This document shows positions 44,233 through 57,260 of a stretch of 64,000 bases of DNA, piece by piece. The DNA is from Lactarius indigo. Taxonomy: Eukaryota; Basidiomycota; Agaricomycetes; Russulales; Russulaceae. The notes below the pieces were generated by a model. It saw nothing but the letters and a program-made list of their open reading frames with translations. It did no database searches and was not told the DNA's origin. Made by a program: the position numbers and the translations under genes. Within the stretch, counting starts at the first letter, position 1, and every line of letters starts with the position of its first letter. The stretch covers positions 310,001 through 374,000 of the forward strand of contig JAFKAC010000023.1 of the NCBI GenBank assembly GCA_025766275.1, read 5' to 3'.

Positions 44233-45640
44233 GCAGACGAGAACGAGAGAAGAGCATGCTTACATAACACGTATCTCTCGCTTAGGTGATACGGCAGACT
44301 ACTGAAGCCAAAGCAAGTCTTTCAAGTGCTACTAGAACGGCAACAGCACTAGCGCGGCATGATGAACGTCGCCCAAGCTATGGGCCCCAGTTCCCTCTTC
44401 TGTGCCAACGTCTGCCAACATTTTACTGTAGATGAGAAAGCCCCTCCTAAATCCATTTTAAATGTATTATCGTCGGCCGCCCGTGCGGGCAGTTCCGTGG
44501 TTGCTCCATCATTCCCATATATCTGTCAATACGGGTGAAAAGGACCCAAGGAATACTGTAAAGAAGCGGACACAAAAACCTCCGGGGAGATGTGGCGTGC
44601 CATGGGAAACCACAGTAGACCCACGGTGTTCATCTATTTGGAGTTTAGTGGCTCGCCAGGCATTGTGCTCCTACCCCTCGCAAACTTGCGGCACGCGTCT
44701 TTGACTGACGCGCCAGCGGGACCGCGCGTCAGGTCAGACGAGCACCCAAGGGCGCGAGACTGGAATTCCACTGAGTGAACTTGGAGATCAGCTCTGCCAA
44801 ACAGTATTTAATTGCCCAGGTATAATATAGACATGAAACAGGTAGAAAGAGACAAACAGTCTCGGCCACGGATATCACCTGAGCGCCGTGAAACTGTATT
44901 CCCGGGAACTACCTTAAACGACAGAAGAAGATCTTTGAGCTGTTGAACCACAGATTGTGCCTACAGAGGCATGAATACTCGCACCGTCTATACTGGGGCT
45001 GCGTAATCTTTTTCTGTCATAGGCCCCTCTGTTAGTCATGACCCGATATTGCGAGGAGCGAGCATAAATACGTACTCACCATTAGGAGTGTTAAAGACCG
45101 TCAAAACGACGCCACTGTCTTCCCAGGTAAGTGGAACGAGCGCGTAAGCTGTGAGAAGACTGCAATAATTTGCTATGATAAACTCCCGCTTTGCGTGGAG
45201 CTCGAACTCTTTTCCGTGGATATGCCCATAATAGCAGCCATGGTTCCGCGCTGCGCCACTATCGGTAGAAGGATAGAACAGGGGGACAACATTCCCCCGG
45301 TGGCTGGGGAAGCTGACTGGCGCTATCTGATGGTGAGAACGGTCCCCATCGGTGACCGAGCAGAAGCCACGATGGAGACGCTGACGCTTTCCGAAAGCAA
45401 GCACAAATAGAGAAGAAAGGGGCCCCCCACGAAAGTTAAAGTGAGGGCGGGGGTCAGGTCGGAAAAGAAGGCAGGTTACGCTGTGTTGTCTCAACTATGC
45501 CGTCGTTGACATTATCAAGGACTTTAGGCCGTCGCCTTCGAAGCGGATTCCCGCAGTAGCTCTCGGTCAAATGCAGTCGGGGTTTCGGGCTGCAAGAGCG
45601 ATTACCCCCGAACACAACGGATTTGATGACGTTCATGACT
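44233..45640. other. Intergenic, part of a segmental duplication
   Basis: 45330-45480 is clearly similar to 61470-61610 (ATCGGTG, GAAGCC, GAGACGCTGACGCT or GTGACGCTGACGCT, AGAGAAGAAAGG). A 152-codon minus frame at 45036-45494 overlaps this; a related short peptide is seen at 61466-61678, but nothing identifies a protein family. Confidence 0.45.
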
Positions 45641-45654
45641 GAATACCGCATGGA

Positions 45655-46250
45655 CGCGGTATTTGGACGCAACCGTAACTTTCAAAGCTGTGCAGATCAA
45701 CGGCGGTGGGTACTACCTGAACCATCGAACCTCCGAGGCGAACCTCAACACCGAGTACAACCAGGCCATGGTGTACCCGAGCCCGCGCACCTTCTACAGC
45801 ACGGTGGCAAGATGTTGGCGTCAATTAGAATCGACGAACCACCCGCAGACGATTAGCACACCGTACGGTGACTACAAGAAATGCAACCCGTTTGCCCAAC
45901 TCCGTATGCGTGGCGGCGTCATCTCCGCGAGCGGCGACGGGCACTGCATGCCCGAAGATGGCTCCAGAAGCCAGTTCGTCCCTTTATCCTGTACGTGTAG
46001 CGTTTTATCTCCCATTAGAAGCAGCATACCATCGCAATCACAAGTCGTTCACCACCTCCGAGGTCGCAGCGGGGTTGCAGGTCCCTGGGCCACTAGCGTG
46101 GGGCACGATGGGCCGAACCCCGAGCTCGCAGCGAGCCTCTCCGGGGCGGCTTCTTGAACCATTATCCGCTCCAGAGATACCAATAGGAGGTTGTGCCCAC
46201 CTTCCTGCAGCACCTTTGCAGCCCATACGACGGCCTGTACAAGTGCGTTT
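45655..46250 (+). pseudogene. Sedolisin-type (S53) serine protease fragment
   Basis: Recognisable pieces in order, with frame changes, are: TFKAVQINGGGYY, SEANLNTEYNQAM (family motif E-A-N-L-D with the catalytic Asp changed to Asn), GGKMLASIRIDEPP in another frame, TISTPYGDY, FAQLRMRGGVISASGDG (the SGDG segment of the family), QFVPL, and GGFLNHYPLQRYQ, which meets TAG before EVVPTFLQHL. Both the propeptide and the C-terminal end with the catalytic Ser motif are missing. Sedolisins are secreted acid peptidases (family knowledge); this copy is clearly dead. It lies inside copy A of the segmental duplication. Confidence 0.75.
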
Positions 46251-47216
46251 TCTGCTGCGACCTGACCCGACCTATTCTCTGTTAATTCCGTAGTTCGTGT
46301 AGTGAGGCTGGCGGCCGCGGCACCCCCAACATCGCCGTGCACTGGCAAGGGCTCAGCCTCTAGATCGTCGTAGACAACATGGACGATGTCGTCCTCGGTA
46401 TGTACTCAGGGACTTCGGACGCCGGACTTTTTGAGACTGCAGGACACACTTGATTTTACGGACTGGTATTTGGTGATGCATAAGCAACGTTCTCGGAACG
46501 ACTGAACATCAGCGATACGGCAGGTCCGCAGGCGCACCCGCATTCTACATACACGTCATAAGGCGATTCGAGACGCAAAGGGAATCGACGAGCAAATGCT
46601 GCAAGCGGTTGCCCGAGCTGACTTTCTTGACACGGAGAGTCACCTGAACGACAAGGCGAACGTAGGATAACCTTCAACCCCTCAGAGTCGCAACGAATAT
46701 TCGATCCTCATCCGCTAGTCAGTTGAGGTGATCCACAGACAGTCTCTCTACAGACTATAATCGTTAAGCAGAGGAAGCGAGTTAAAATGGAAGGAGCAGG
46801 GAACAAAGTGCTGGCATCGTCGAGGTTGTCATAGTTACGGTCAACAAAATACTGATTTATACGGTCTCTTTGAGCAGCAATTTGAAACGTGTGTGGTGGG
46901 TCTTGAATGCCCCGAAATTGGATTCCAGAAAGGAGTCCAAAAACAGCCCAGTTGGGATGCGATCATGCAGAGCGCCTGTGTCAAGAACTCGAAAGAGTGT
47001 CATTTGTCAGCGACGCCGTGTGAAGCGGTTGAACCCCGTCACGGTTCCCTCAGGCCCTCCCTATGATAGAACGCAGACTTGTCGCATCCCCCATGGAGAG
47101 GGACCAGTTACTGGCCTACGGTCATGCAGTCACATTCATATCCGACCCGAGCTCCGCGGGACTCTGAGTCTGACTTGAAACCAATTTTCTCGATTCGCCT
47201 TCGTTTTCGAACCACC
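46251..47216. other. Intergenic, duplicated upstream region of the epoxide hydrolase
   Basis: 46960-47160 matches 61795-62010 (CATTTGTCAGCGA, the ACTTGTCG and CCCATGGAG pieces, GGTCATG). 46300-46860 has no counterpart in the second copy and no gene seen. Confidence 0.5.
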
Positions 47217-48740
47217 CTCTGAACAACCCTTCAAAATCGCAGTCTCGGATGATGCCCTTGCCCTACTCAAGCGTAAGCTCGACGACACTAGCTTGCCGGA
47301 CAAGGTCAACGCCGCCGACTGGGCCTATGGCGCGCCGCTCGCAGACATCAAGCGGCTCGCCAACAGGTGGAAGGACGGGTATGACTGGCGCACCCATGAG
47401 CACAAGCTGAATGGGCTTCCCATGTTCACACGCACCATCGGGGTGGATGGGTTCGGTGAGCTGAGGGTGCATTACGTTCACCAGAAGAGGGCTCCTAAGG
47501 AAGCCATTCCGTTGTTGTTCGTCCACGGTTGTACGTTGTCTCTTGTCTCTGCCCTGCCAAGCCGGTGTTGAGTCGTACGTGATGTGCAAGCCGGGAAACT
47601 TCATCGAAGTGAAGAGGGTACTGCCTCTCCTGACGGCGTTTTCTACTGATCGCCCATCGTTCCACGTTGTCGCACCAAACCTTCCAGGGTACGCATGGTC
47701 GGAAGCGGTGTTGGAGAAGGGCCTTAATGCGGGGCATTATGCCGAGGTAAGCTTTGTCCCCGCAATCTCCTCGCTACTGGGCTAACTATTTGTACCCACA
47801 ACCCAGCTCTTCAACAAGCTGATGATCTCTCTTGGCTACACTGGATACGTGACGCAAGGCGGAGACTGGGGGCATATAGTAAGTACCCCACATTGTCAGT
47901 AGCAATTCGGGAGATTGCAATAACGGCGATCGATCGTAGCTGACGCTTACCACGACTTCCTTATACGGAGCTAAGCACGTCAAGGCATCCCACACAAACT
48001 TGCTCATGTAAAGTCGCTCCGATCATGATTGGACCCTCTCTGCCAATTCTCATCCTCGTCTTTTCAAAAAAAAAAAAAAAAAAACCTAGATGCGAGCCGC
48101 CCACGTACGGAAATCCCATCATTCTTCTTCTGTGCTTGATTTTGTCATTCACATCGCGTGAGCGAGAGGCGGCAGCCGCTTCCCAAGACTTCTTCAAGAA
48201 TGGCGTGGGTTACTTCCGCGAACAGTCCACCAAGCCGCAGACTCTCGGATTCAGCCTGGCCGACTCACCCGTCGGCCTGCTCGCGTGGATATACGAGAAA
48301 CTCGTCGCTTAGACAGACTCGTATCCGTGGACCGACGATGAAGGTGCAGGAAACATATATTGTATCCAAACTTGACTGAACCGGTTTTGTGGTTCTTACG
48401 TAGGTCTCAATTTATCAGTTCTCGTGCGCGAGGCCCCCAGCGTCCGTCCGTCAAGATCTACTACGAGATCGGGGGCGCAGTAATCGGTTCCCTCAAGACG
48501 ACCGTCCCGGTCAGTCTGTCCTTCTTCCTCAAGGAACCCGCCCGGTTCCCCGAACCGTACGTTCCCATGCCTTCCTCTGGCTACAGTCGACTGATGACGG
48601 GATGCAGTCTGTTGCGCTCCAGAGGCAGAATCCAGCAGCGCAAAGCGCTCGTGGGCGACCTCTGGAAAATGTTCGCCAACTCTGGGCCTGCGGGAGGCGT
48701 CGTTCCAGGATGCAACGGCTATCGAGTGAAAAGGATAAAT
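47217..48740 (+). pseudogene. Epoxide hydrolase copy A (dead)
   Basis: Follows the open copy at 62155-63706 exon by exon. Lesions: no ATG in frame before [11 protein letters not shown]; the first acceptor changed from GTGCAG|GG to GTGCAAG with one base lost; TAG at 48310-48312 (EKLVA-stop) where the open copy has Trp; and a deletion in the last exon removing the segment around the catalytic His ([11 protein letters not shown]). The nucleophile region GGDWGHI is still present near 47870. A run of 19 A interrupts one intron. Certainly non-functional as an epoxide hydrolase. Confidence 0.9.
48066..48084 (+). repeat. Poly-A tract (19 A) in a pseudogene intron
   Basis: Nineteen consecutive A before the acceptor CCTAG; the open copy has only AAAAA here. 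Confidence 0.95.
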
Positions 48741-49529
48741 TCGAATATCTAGCTCTCCAGAGAATACTAGAATTCAAGCTGCGTTGGTTGTAGTCCTGTC
48801 ATATATGGGGCTCCTGGCTTGTCTGCGTAGAATTCAAGTCTATTGACTTATATGTGGTATTGGACAGACAGAGGGAAAAGACGACTCGTATTGTCTAACG
48901 GATATAATTACCATCGCGTGTGAGCGACTCCAAGCGGCTCCATCTCCGCCGGATTCGGAATGGCAGGTTCGGAATGGAACATCTGCATTTCTGTCACCCG
49001 ACTGGTCAGTTGCCATCGCCTTCACGCTATGCATATCTGAACCACCCGTTGCGCGATGGCCCTGATGATCTTTGCGATTCTATGAGCGGTGTCATGGACT
49101 GGTAGCATGCTAGGAGTGCAACAAACTTGCGGGTGGTCGGAGCGAGAGAGAGCGGGTCATCACCAACTCGGACCTATACGTATACTGTACGAGCCCTCAG
49201 GCTAATACTGTACGCCAACTCTCCGTCCCGCAAGAGACTCTTCACGTGCTCTTTCCCACACCCACATTCCTGTTATGTCTAAACTTCGGATACAAAAAGG
49301 AAGGTGGGTGTGGGAAAAGGACGTAATCATAGATAGTCGATAGATAGTCTCTCACACGGCACCTTGACGATAACTTGAAGGAGTCCGGTACAGTACAAGT
49401 GGTCACCGGTTACCAGTCACTCACTCTTACGGGCCTTACCTCAAAAACGCGCAGAAAATATTCTTGTATAACTACTGCGGCTGTACAAGATATGGAGCAC
49501 CGCCAACTGTTCTTGAGTTCGTGCGTAGA
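48741..49529. other. Intergenic, no gene seen
   Basis: 48890-49110 resembles 63815-63960 after the second hydrolase copy (CATCTCCGCCGGA, TCTTTGCGATTCTATG), extending the segmental duplication. Nothing else supported. Confidence 0.6.
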
Positions 49530-52500
49530 TGGCCATTGACAATGACAGTCCTAATATTGATCCACTGCCCCAGCCCCGGTTCCTCAGCGCCGCAGAACGC
49601 AGGAAGGAGGTACGTCAATACCTTTTTTTGTGAGGTAAAAATTGCTCAAGAACCGTCCTTGGACAGCGCTCAGATCACCGAATCGCAAGGAGATCTACGC
49701 GTTGAGGTGACCTGGTATGTGCTTGGATCCTAACTCGTTGATGTCTCGCTAAGTTTTGAATCTCTTTGTCAGTCATCCGAGCGCACAATGTCCCCCGTAT
49801 CAAGAAACGTTTTGGCACCAAGAGGCAGTTCTTTGTCACTGTAGCCGATGGTACGGACAGTGAAGGAGACGAGAAGCGCTCGAATTGATGGACGGACGGC
49901 ACAGGTGGGACCAGACGCTTGATGCCTTGTATGACCTTCCATTTTTGAATATTATTTTTTTCGGCTAAAAATTCTGCTCAGTTTTCCACAACGGTCTTCA
50001 CATCTTATACTTTGTCTTTATAGGAAGCTGTCGGCACACCCCGATATCCTGATCGGAGCGTGTGAGATATCGATACCTGTAGAGTCCCAAAGTGGTTCGT
50101 CCCTTATTTAAATATCCCCTTCGTTCTACTAAGAACACCCCGCGCTGTAGATGTCCCTGTTAGTTCTCAGTAATGGCGATGGAGACGCTGGACAGTGGGC
50201 GCAGCCAGTCACGCTCTACTTAACGATCACTGTGTCAGGGAATGTGACCTCTTCGGCGTTACCCAACGATCCCCCAATAATACCGACCAAAGGAGACGAC
50301 TCTTCAGCTGAGGAAGGTACCACGTCCTCTATTGTCTCAGACCCTGGAGGACCCATCCAATCCACCTCCCGCGGACCTCTTTCAGGACCCACTTCTCGTC
50401 GAGACTGGCGCTCCTATACCTGATGGTCAGGTAGAGATATCGCCCACAGAGGAGGTTCCGGTTACCTCTCCGCGCCGATGAAGCCGAGAACCAAGTGAAT
50501 GTATGGATTGGGGCTACTGGTAGAATCGAGCGAGTAATGGACGCTGTAAGCCCAATTGCAGAAGTGCGTGCAATACCCATTTGGCCTCTCATCGACCGAG
50601 CCGACTTTTGCTCTCAGCTTCACCCGTACGCGAGAATGGCATATGGACTTATTTCAGCGATCCCCAAGGTGCGTCGTTCTCGAAAAACACGACACTCGTG
50701 TCATGTTCATCTGGATAGTAGACGCTCCTAGAACAGTATCAACGCGACGACAATGTCCTATCCCTGCTCGAAGCCGTTCACGACGCGTTTGACTTCGCAC
50801 AGCATGAAGACACTTTGAAGTCTATCAAGCTCAACTCCCGGCAGGCAGAAATCCTCACTCTCATGCTGCAGCACGTCTGCAATTGCTGTGACTTTATCCT
50901 GTCGTATGCAAAGGAATCACAATTCTGTACGTTGTCGTCACCTACCTCATTTGCAAGGTAAATAAACATGGGATTTTTAGGGAAGCGAATGTTAAAGAAT
51001 ATGGGCGGCGGAGTCCAGAGACAGATCCAGGACTTCTCCGCTACCCTTGTCAAACTGCGAAGGGCTTTCTTAGAGGCAGGAATGACTCCGTTTCAGGACG
51101 ACGCGGGAATAAATTCAGCCAAGATGATATCTGAGTGGGTATCAATCCAAGTTGCAGACATTGGTATGTAGTCCTGAATCCTGGGCCTGACAGCTTGAAG
51201 GTTTGTGGAATCGATCTGATAGTCGTCGTAGAACTAGATGCAATAATTGAAGAAATCCCATATGGGATTGACTCGCGATTCCCACCCGAAAAGGGCTGCC
51301 TTACGGGAACACGCATGGCCCTCCTGGAGTTTATCGTCGAATGGGTGGACGATCCCGCTTCGGAGCGATGTCTTGTTCTTTTCGGGCAAGCAGGCACGGG
51401 AAAGTCATCAATCGCACATGAGATTGCTCGTCGCTTTGACAAAATGCATCGTCTTACGTCATCCTTTATCTTTTTGCGGAAAGAGCAATCCAAGCGGGAG
51501 GCGTATTACCTGTTCACGACTCTTGCTCGCGACCTCTCCGATCGATATCCTTCGTTTAAGACTGCACTAGGAAGGATCGTAAAGGACAACTCCTCTCTCC
51601 GAACTGGAACGCGCGACTATGAAACTCTGTTTGAATCCCTTATCCTCGAACCACTTAAGGATCTGCATATCGTCGGCCCTATCCTTGTCGTGATAGATGC
51701 CCTAGACGAAAGTGGGGTCGCAACTGGTAGAGTCGGATTGCACACGTTTCTCGCTAAAAATCTTGTTAGACTCCCATCAAACTTCCGTGTGTTCATCACC
51801 TCGCGACCTGAGCTCGACATCGAGTCTGCACTCGTTGGAGCACCATCAGTCAGGATCAAATTCATGAATGATTCTGAGCTGGCTGCTGGCACGCATGACG
51901 ATATTCTCGCCTTTCTTCGAGGGAGGCTCTCTTTGGACGAGTTCAGAAATCATGGCGACGCGCTTGCAATAAAGGCAGAGGGATCGTTCCAGTGGGCAGC
52001 GGTTGTTGGTCTCTTCATCCAAGATCCTCTTGCGCACCTAGGTTTTAGCAAGGAAAGGGTCATAAATCGTCTTCTCACGAAATACAGTACACATCGCGTA
52101 GTACGAGACCATTGGGACGATTTTTTTGAAGCAATCCTCGAAGGATACTTCACATACCAGGAATCACGACTGCTTTTCCCCTCTGTTGTGGGACAAGTCA
52201 TTACTTCAATCGAACCCCTCACTATTCGCTCCCTGACCACTCTGCGACAACACGCCACCGACGACGTCGATCGAGATGACGTTCGAGTTGTTGAATTGCT
52301 TCATCGCCTCGGCTCGTTGTTGAGTGGTGTCGATTCACCGAATGGAAGTCATCCCGTCGCTCCTCTCTATAAATCATTCCGCGAATTCCTCACAAATAAA
52401 GAGAAGAGTGGCGACTTTTACGTTAACCCTTGCCATTCCCACCATCATTTGGCCCATTCCTGTCTCGGTCTACTACTTAACGATCTCAAATTCAACATCT

Positions 52501-55141
52501 GCAATCTCGAATCATCTTATCTCGTCAACGAAGACATCAAAGATCTTGAATCTCGCATTGATAGGTACATCCCACCTGCACTGTTGTATGCTTGTCGTTT
52601 CTGGTACGATCACATGGGTCATCTTGATTTCGAAATCGGTCTGTTCGAAAAAATTCGAGCTTTCTTCGAGAAGAAATTTCTCTTTTGGTTAGAAGCCCTT
52701 AGTTTGACAAGTAACTTGGGTCTTGCTTTGCCAGCATTGTCGGCTCTGGATGTGTGGTTAGCGTCTGGTCAAGGTGTGAGTAAAGTTGTTGATTTGATGA
52801 GGAAGGCGAATAACTAATTGTTACGATCACAGCAAGTTCTTCAAATAGACCTAGAGGAGTCCAGGTCATTCGTCAAAGATGCCTCCCTGTTTGTACGGCA
52901 CTTCGGTATGGCCATGGGGAAGAGCGCACCACATATCTATCTTTCCGCTCTACCATTTGCGCCAACTGGTTCTCTTATCTCTACGCGTTATTCCCGCTTA
53001 TTTCCTCGAATCATACGCATGGAACGTGGGCGAATATCTCATTGGCCATCATTGGAGATGGTGATTTCAAACGTTGGGAGTGAAGTCCGTTCCATTACAC
53101 TTTCACCAGATGGCCGGCGCATCGTCTCAGGCTCCGAAGATGGAACAATTCATATGTGGAATGCCACAACGGGAGAGTGTGTCACAGGCCCATTAACCGG
53201 ACACACGTCCCGTGTCCCGTCTGTGGCATTCTCGCCAGATGGCCAGCTCATCGTTTCATGTTCTTTCGATCGGACAATTCGTGTGTGGCACGCGACGACG
53301 GGAGAGAAAGCGGCGGGCCCATTTATTGGACACGCGTCTCAGGTCACGTCTGTGGCATTCTCACCAGATGGCCGGCTCGTCGTCTCAGGCTCCCTCGACC
53401 GAACAATTCGTGTGTGGGACATCGCTACTGGGGAGACAGTATTAGACCCATTTACTGCCAGTGGACGCACGTCTCGTGTCACGTCTGTGGCGTTCTCACC
53501 AGATGGACAACTCATTGTCTCTGGCCATTTTGATCATACAGTCCGTATGTGGAATGTTACAACAGGAGAGAAAGTGGCAGGTCCTTTTTCCGGGCACACG
53601 TCTCGTGTCATGTCTGTGGCGTTATCGCCTGATGGTCAGCTCGTCGTCTCGAGCTCTGGCGATCAAACAATTCGTGTGTGGCACGCGACGACGGGAGAGA
53701 AAGCGGCAGGCCCATTTACCGGACACACTTCTCGGGTCACATCTGTGGCGTTCTCGCCAGATGGCCAGCACGTCGTTTCAGGCTCGGACGATCAAACAAT
53801 TCGTGTGTGGCACGCGACGACAGGAGAGAAAGTGGCAGGTCCATTTACTGGACACACGTCTTGGGTCACGTCTGTGGCATTCTCTCCAGATGGCCAGCGC
53901 ATTATATCAGGCTCTTTGGATCGAACCATTCGTATGTGGAACCCTTGGAACGCAACTACGGGAGAGACAACGGCAAACCCATTTTACGGACACACGAGTT
54001 GTGTCATCTCTGTAGCATTCTCGTCAGATGGCCAGCGCATCGTTTCGGGCTCGCAAGATCGATCTATTCGTGTGTGGGACGTCACCACGGGGAGGACAGT
54101 GGCAGGCCCATTTACTGGACACACTGATTGTGTCAGGTCCGTAGCATTCTCACCAGATGGCGAGCGCGTGGTCTCAGGCTCGAACGATCGAACAATTCGT
54201 GTGTGGAATGTCGAGATGGGACAGATAATGGCAGGTCCATTTATTGGACACACGAATTGGGTCAGGTCTGTCGCGTTCTCGCTAGATGGAAAGCGCGTCG
54301 TCTCAAGCTCGGACGATCGAACAATTCGTGTGTGGGACGCTGAGACGGGAGCGACGGTGGCAGGCCCATGTACTGGACACACGTCTTTGGTCCTGTCCGT
54401 GGCATTCTCGCCGGATGGCCAGCTCGTCGTCTCAGGCTCGCACGATCGAACAATTCGTGTATGGGATGTTACGACGGGACGCACCGTCGCAGGCCCATTT
54501 ACAGGTCACACGTCTTCAGTTGAATGTGTGGCATTCTCGCCAGATGGCCAACGCATCGCTGTCAGGCTCTTGGGATCGAAACATTTACGTGTGGAACGCC
54601 ACCACGGGAGAGACGGTTGCAGGTCCATTTAATGGACACACGAATTGGGTCAGCTCGGTAGCATTCTCGCCAGATGGCCGGCGCATCGTCTCGGGCTCGC
54701 AAGATCGGACAGTTCGCGTATGGAATGCCGCGACAGGAGAAACAGTGATCGGCCCATTTACTGGGCATACGAATTGGGTCAGATCTGTGGCCTTCTCGCC
54801 AGATGGCCAGCATGTCGTCTCGGGTTCTGACGATCACACTATTCGTCTGTGGAATGTCACAACGGCAGAGGCAGTGGAAGGCGCATTTGGTGGGTTAAAT
54901 GCTACGATAGAACCGAAGGAAACCATAAGGACACGTCGACTTTACTAACGACTACATAATCAACGACGAGGGATGGATATGTGGTAGTAAAGGTGAACTT
55001 TTAATGTGGATCCCGCCACTACATAGGGTACATCTTCACCGCCCAAGTAATATCTGGGTTGCTGGTAGATATGAAACCCGCGTCGATCTTTCTACTTTCG
55101 TGCATGGACCCAGTTGGACTACTTGTATTATTAACACCTAG
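49530..55141 (+). CDS. NACHT-WD40 (NLR/STAND-like) protein, frame-broken at the 5' end and once in the WD part
   Basis: ATG at 49530 (MAIDNDSPNIDPLPQPRFLS) begins a C2-like N-terminal region (VIRAHNVPRIKKRFGTKRQF, HPDILIGACEISIPVES) that has several single-base frame breaks up to 50460. From there exons 50462-50668, 50737-50926, 50981-51163, 51238-52775 and 52833 onward join in phase. NACHT NTPase: Walker A FGQAGTGKSS near 51390, Walker B ILVVIDALDE near 51690, ITSRPE. After a 57-nt intron come 14 WD repeats of 43 aa (GHTSxVxSVAFSPDGQ, SGSxDRTIRVW) with one extra base near 54558. A 40-nt intron (54890-54929) leads to the C-terminus GWICGSKGELLMW, stop 55139. STAND proteins of this layout act in fungal non-self recognition and cell death (family knowledge); the ligand is unknown. 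Confidence 0.75.
53080..54880 (+). repeat. WD40 repeat array, 129-bp period, 14 units
   Basis: Units are highly similar at DNA level (GGCCCATTTACTGGACACAC and TCGCCAGATGGCCAGC recur every 129 bases). Spacing deviates only in units 3 and 7, with 3 or 6 extra bases. Confidence 0.9.
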
Positions 55142-57260
55142 GTAGTTCCGCTACAGTATGTTTTTTTGAGGGGGTCATATACTGTTAGTATACGTGAAAT
55201 GCGAACCTTGATGCAGACGTTGTCCGCTCGGACTCGGAGGACTAACCAAGAGGTTAAAAGCTTATTAAGAGCCCGTCCGGTGCAAAGTCGCGCCTCGAAA
55301 ATGGCCGCTCGCGACCTCTGTCTGATGAGTGGGAGAAATCAGTCGGCTCCAGCAATAAAAATATTTAGTTGGACCCCCGAATGCACCGCTCGGTTGCGAT
55401 GGGCAAATACATTTATTTTTGTATATTTGTTGAAACACGTGAGAAAGCACGACATTCGTGAGCAGCCTGTGCGGGTCGGATGGAGGACGAGGCCTCAGAG
55501 GGCTCAGTGTGGCACCTCATTTGCATTTCCCAGCATTCCACGATCGCACGCGGCCTTAGCGACTTGAAAATGACGCTTCCCCGACCAAGGTTGCCATACT
55601 GGCGAAGTTTCGTGTGGCGCAGAAGAGTGCACGACCGTTTCCGACTACCCTCAACCAGGGCTCTGTGTTGCCACTGCTTGCGTACCCGACCTCGCTGCAT
55701 TGGCGCGCAGCCTTAGAGATTTGATAGGGACATGTTCGTAGCCTCTTCTAATACACTCACACCATCTCGCACCGCGCGGAGGCCTGTGTGACTGCATGCG
55801 CCACTTTATACCCAAAATCCTGCACACCTTAGACAGGTTGAGCGTGCAATTAGCAATGACATAAGCACAATTTATTATATAATATATGGTCAGTCACCTC
55901 CTTGATGATCAAGTCGAGCCCGACAATGAAAAAAAACGGGTCCATACTTGTTTTTATTTTTGGCAGGGCGGTCGGGCGCGACATTGCCGCGGTCAGGTGC
56001 GACCAACTACACCGAACGGTCACGTTGCGGGGACCAACAAATCAAAAACAAATTATTTTTTTTGGCTGATGCCGGGCCTTGTGCCGGGCCCGACAAATCG
56101 TGCACCGGACGGGCTCTAAGGCAACGAGTGGCGGATTCGTTCCGCCGGAGGGTCCGAGCGGCGGTTGCGTCTGTGCGTACCACGCTCGGCCTCAGGCTTG
56201 TGCTCGCATCTTCTACGCGATTCTTTGATTCACAGATTCGGAATACTGCCTAAGGCAGTTATGATATGTATGTACTACCACCGTGATCCCATTCTCTCGA
56301 ATGTTACCGCGCGCACCCTTTTCGACTCAAGGACGAACTGCAGCCTTGAATCAGAGGCAAATGCGACTTGTATCCGACTCGGCGAGTCCGTCTCGGTATC
56401 GTGCCCGATGGCCTGTGCGTCTCCCCGAATATCCTACAAAGCGCTCCAACTCGTTTTTGAAAAATCGTCTCATGCTATCATACTTATACTTATAAAACAG
56501 CGAATCAAACTTCGCTCACAACTCGCTCGCCTCGCGTTCTCATATCATTGTCTCGGTCACCAGCACGTGACCGTCTTTCCACTCCAGCGCGCCATTAATC
56601 TCACTAACGAGTTAGTAGACACACTAATCACCTCAACACACCGTAACAGCCAAGATAGGCTTCTAAATGACCCGGCGGATTGAACGCTATGACATTGTCG
56701 GTTCCTGAGCGGATATTGCCCATGAAAAAAGGGATTGACGTACCCTTGGACGTACGTTTTCCTGAAGGATCTTGTGAAGGATTTGGTCTGAAGTAGTGGG
56801 TCGCTACTAAGAAAGGTCATTGGTCAATGGCCATCTACACATGAATTAAAGTCCATTTTGTGCAGTACCATACCACTAAGTACTGTACTATAAGAGAACG
56901 TTTTTGGGAGTGAGAATTCGATCGTTGTCTTGATTGTTGTTCGATCATCTACAGTGACCGGTACTAACCGGTGACCACGGGCCGTTCGAGCAGAACTTCC
57001 GGAGTGGGTCTGGCGATTACCAGCAATGTACACATGAAAGTTACTGCGCAAGACACGAGAAGTGATAGCAGGGGTTGAATTGTAGAGAATGTGAAGGGGA
57101 ACGTGTCATGAATCACAAGGCATGGTGCCGTGTTTCGGCCGCGCAGGGACATAGTACAGTAGCACAAAACGAACAGTTCTACATTGGGATAGTCCATCAT
57201 TACAGTAACTCGGTTGCTACGACGTGAGAGAAAAACTAGCACATGACCGGCAACCATCCC
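55142..57260. other. Intergenic, no gene firmly supported
   Basis: 55900-56120 is low-complexity G/C and A/T patches. A plus frame at 56165-56683 (172 codons) has no motif. A minus frame at 56964-57257 has one membrane-like stretch (LLSLLVSCAVTFMCTLLVI) and begins 8 nt after the stop of the DUF6535 gene; it may be a read-through tail or chance. Confidence 0.45.

Noticed and set aside
53984..54484. 166-codon minus-strand frame over the WD array
   Set aside because: Mirror of the highly biased WD repeats; the plus strand encodes the protein.
55900..56120. Low-complexity stretch suggestive of a repeat or origin
   Set aside because: No repeat unit, palindrome or paired copy could be defined.
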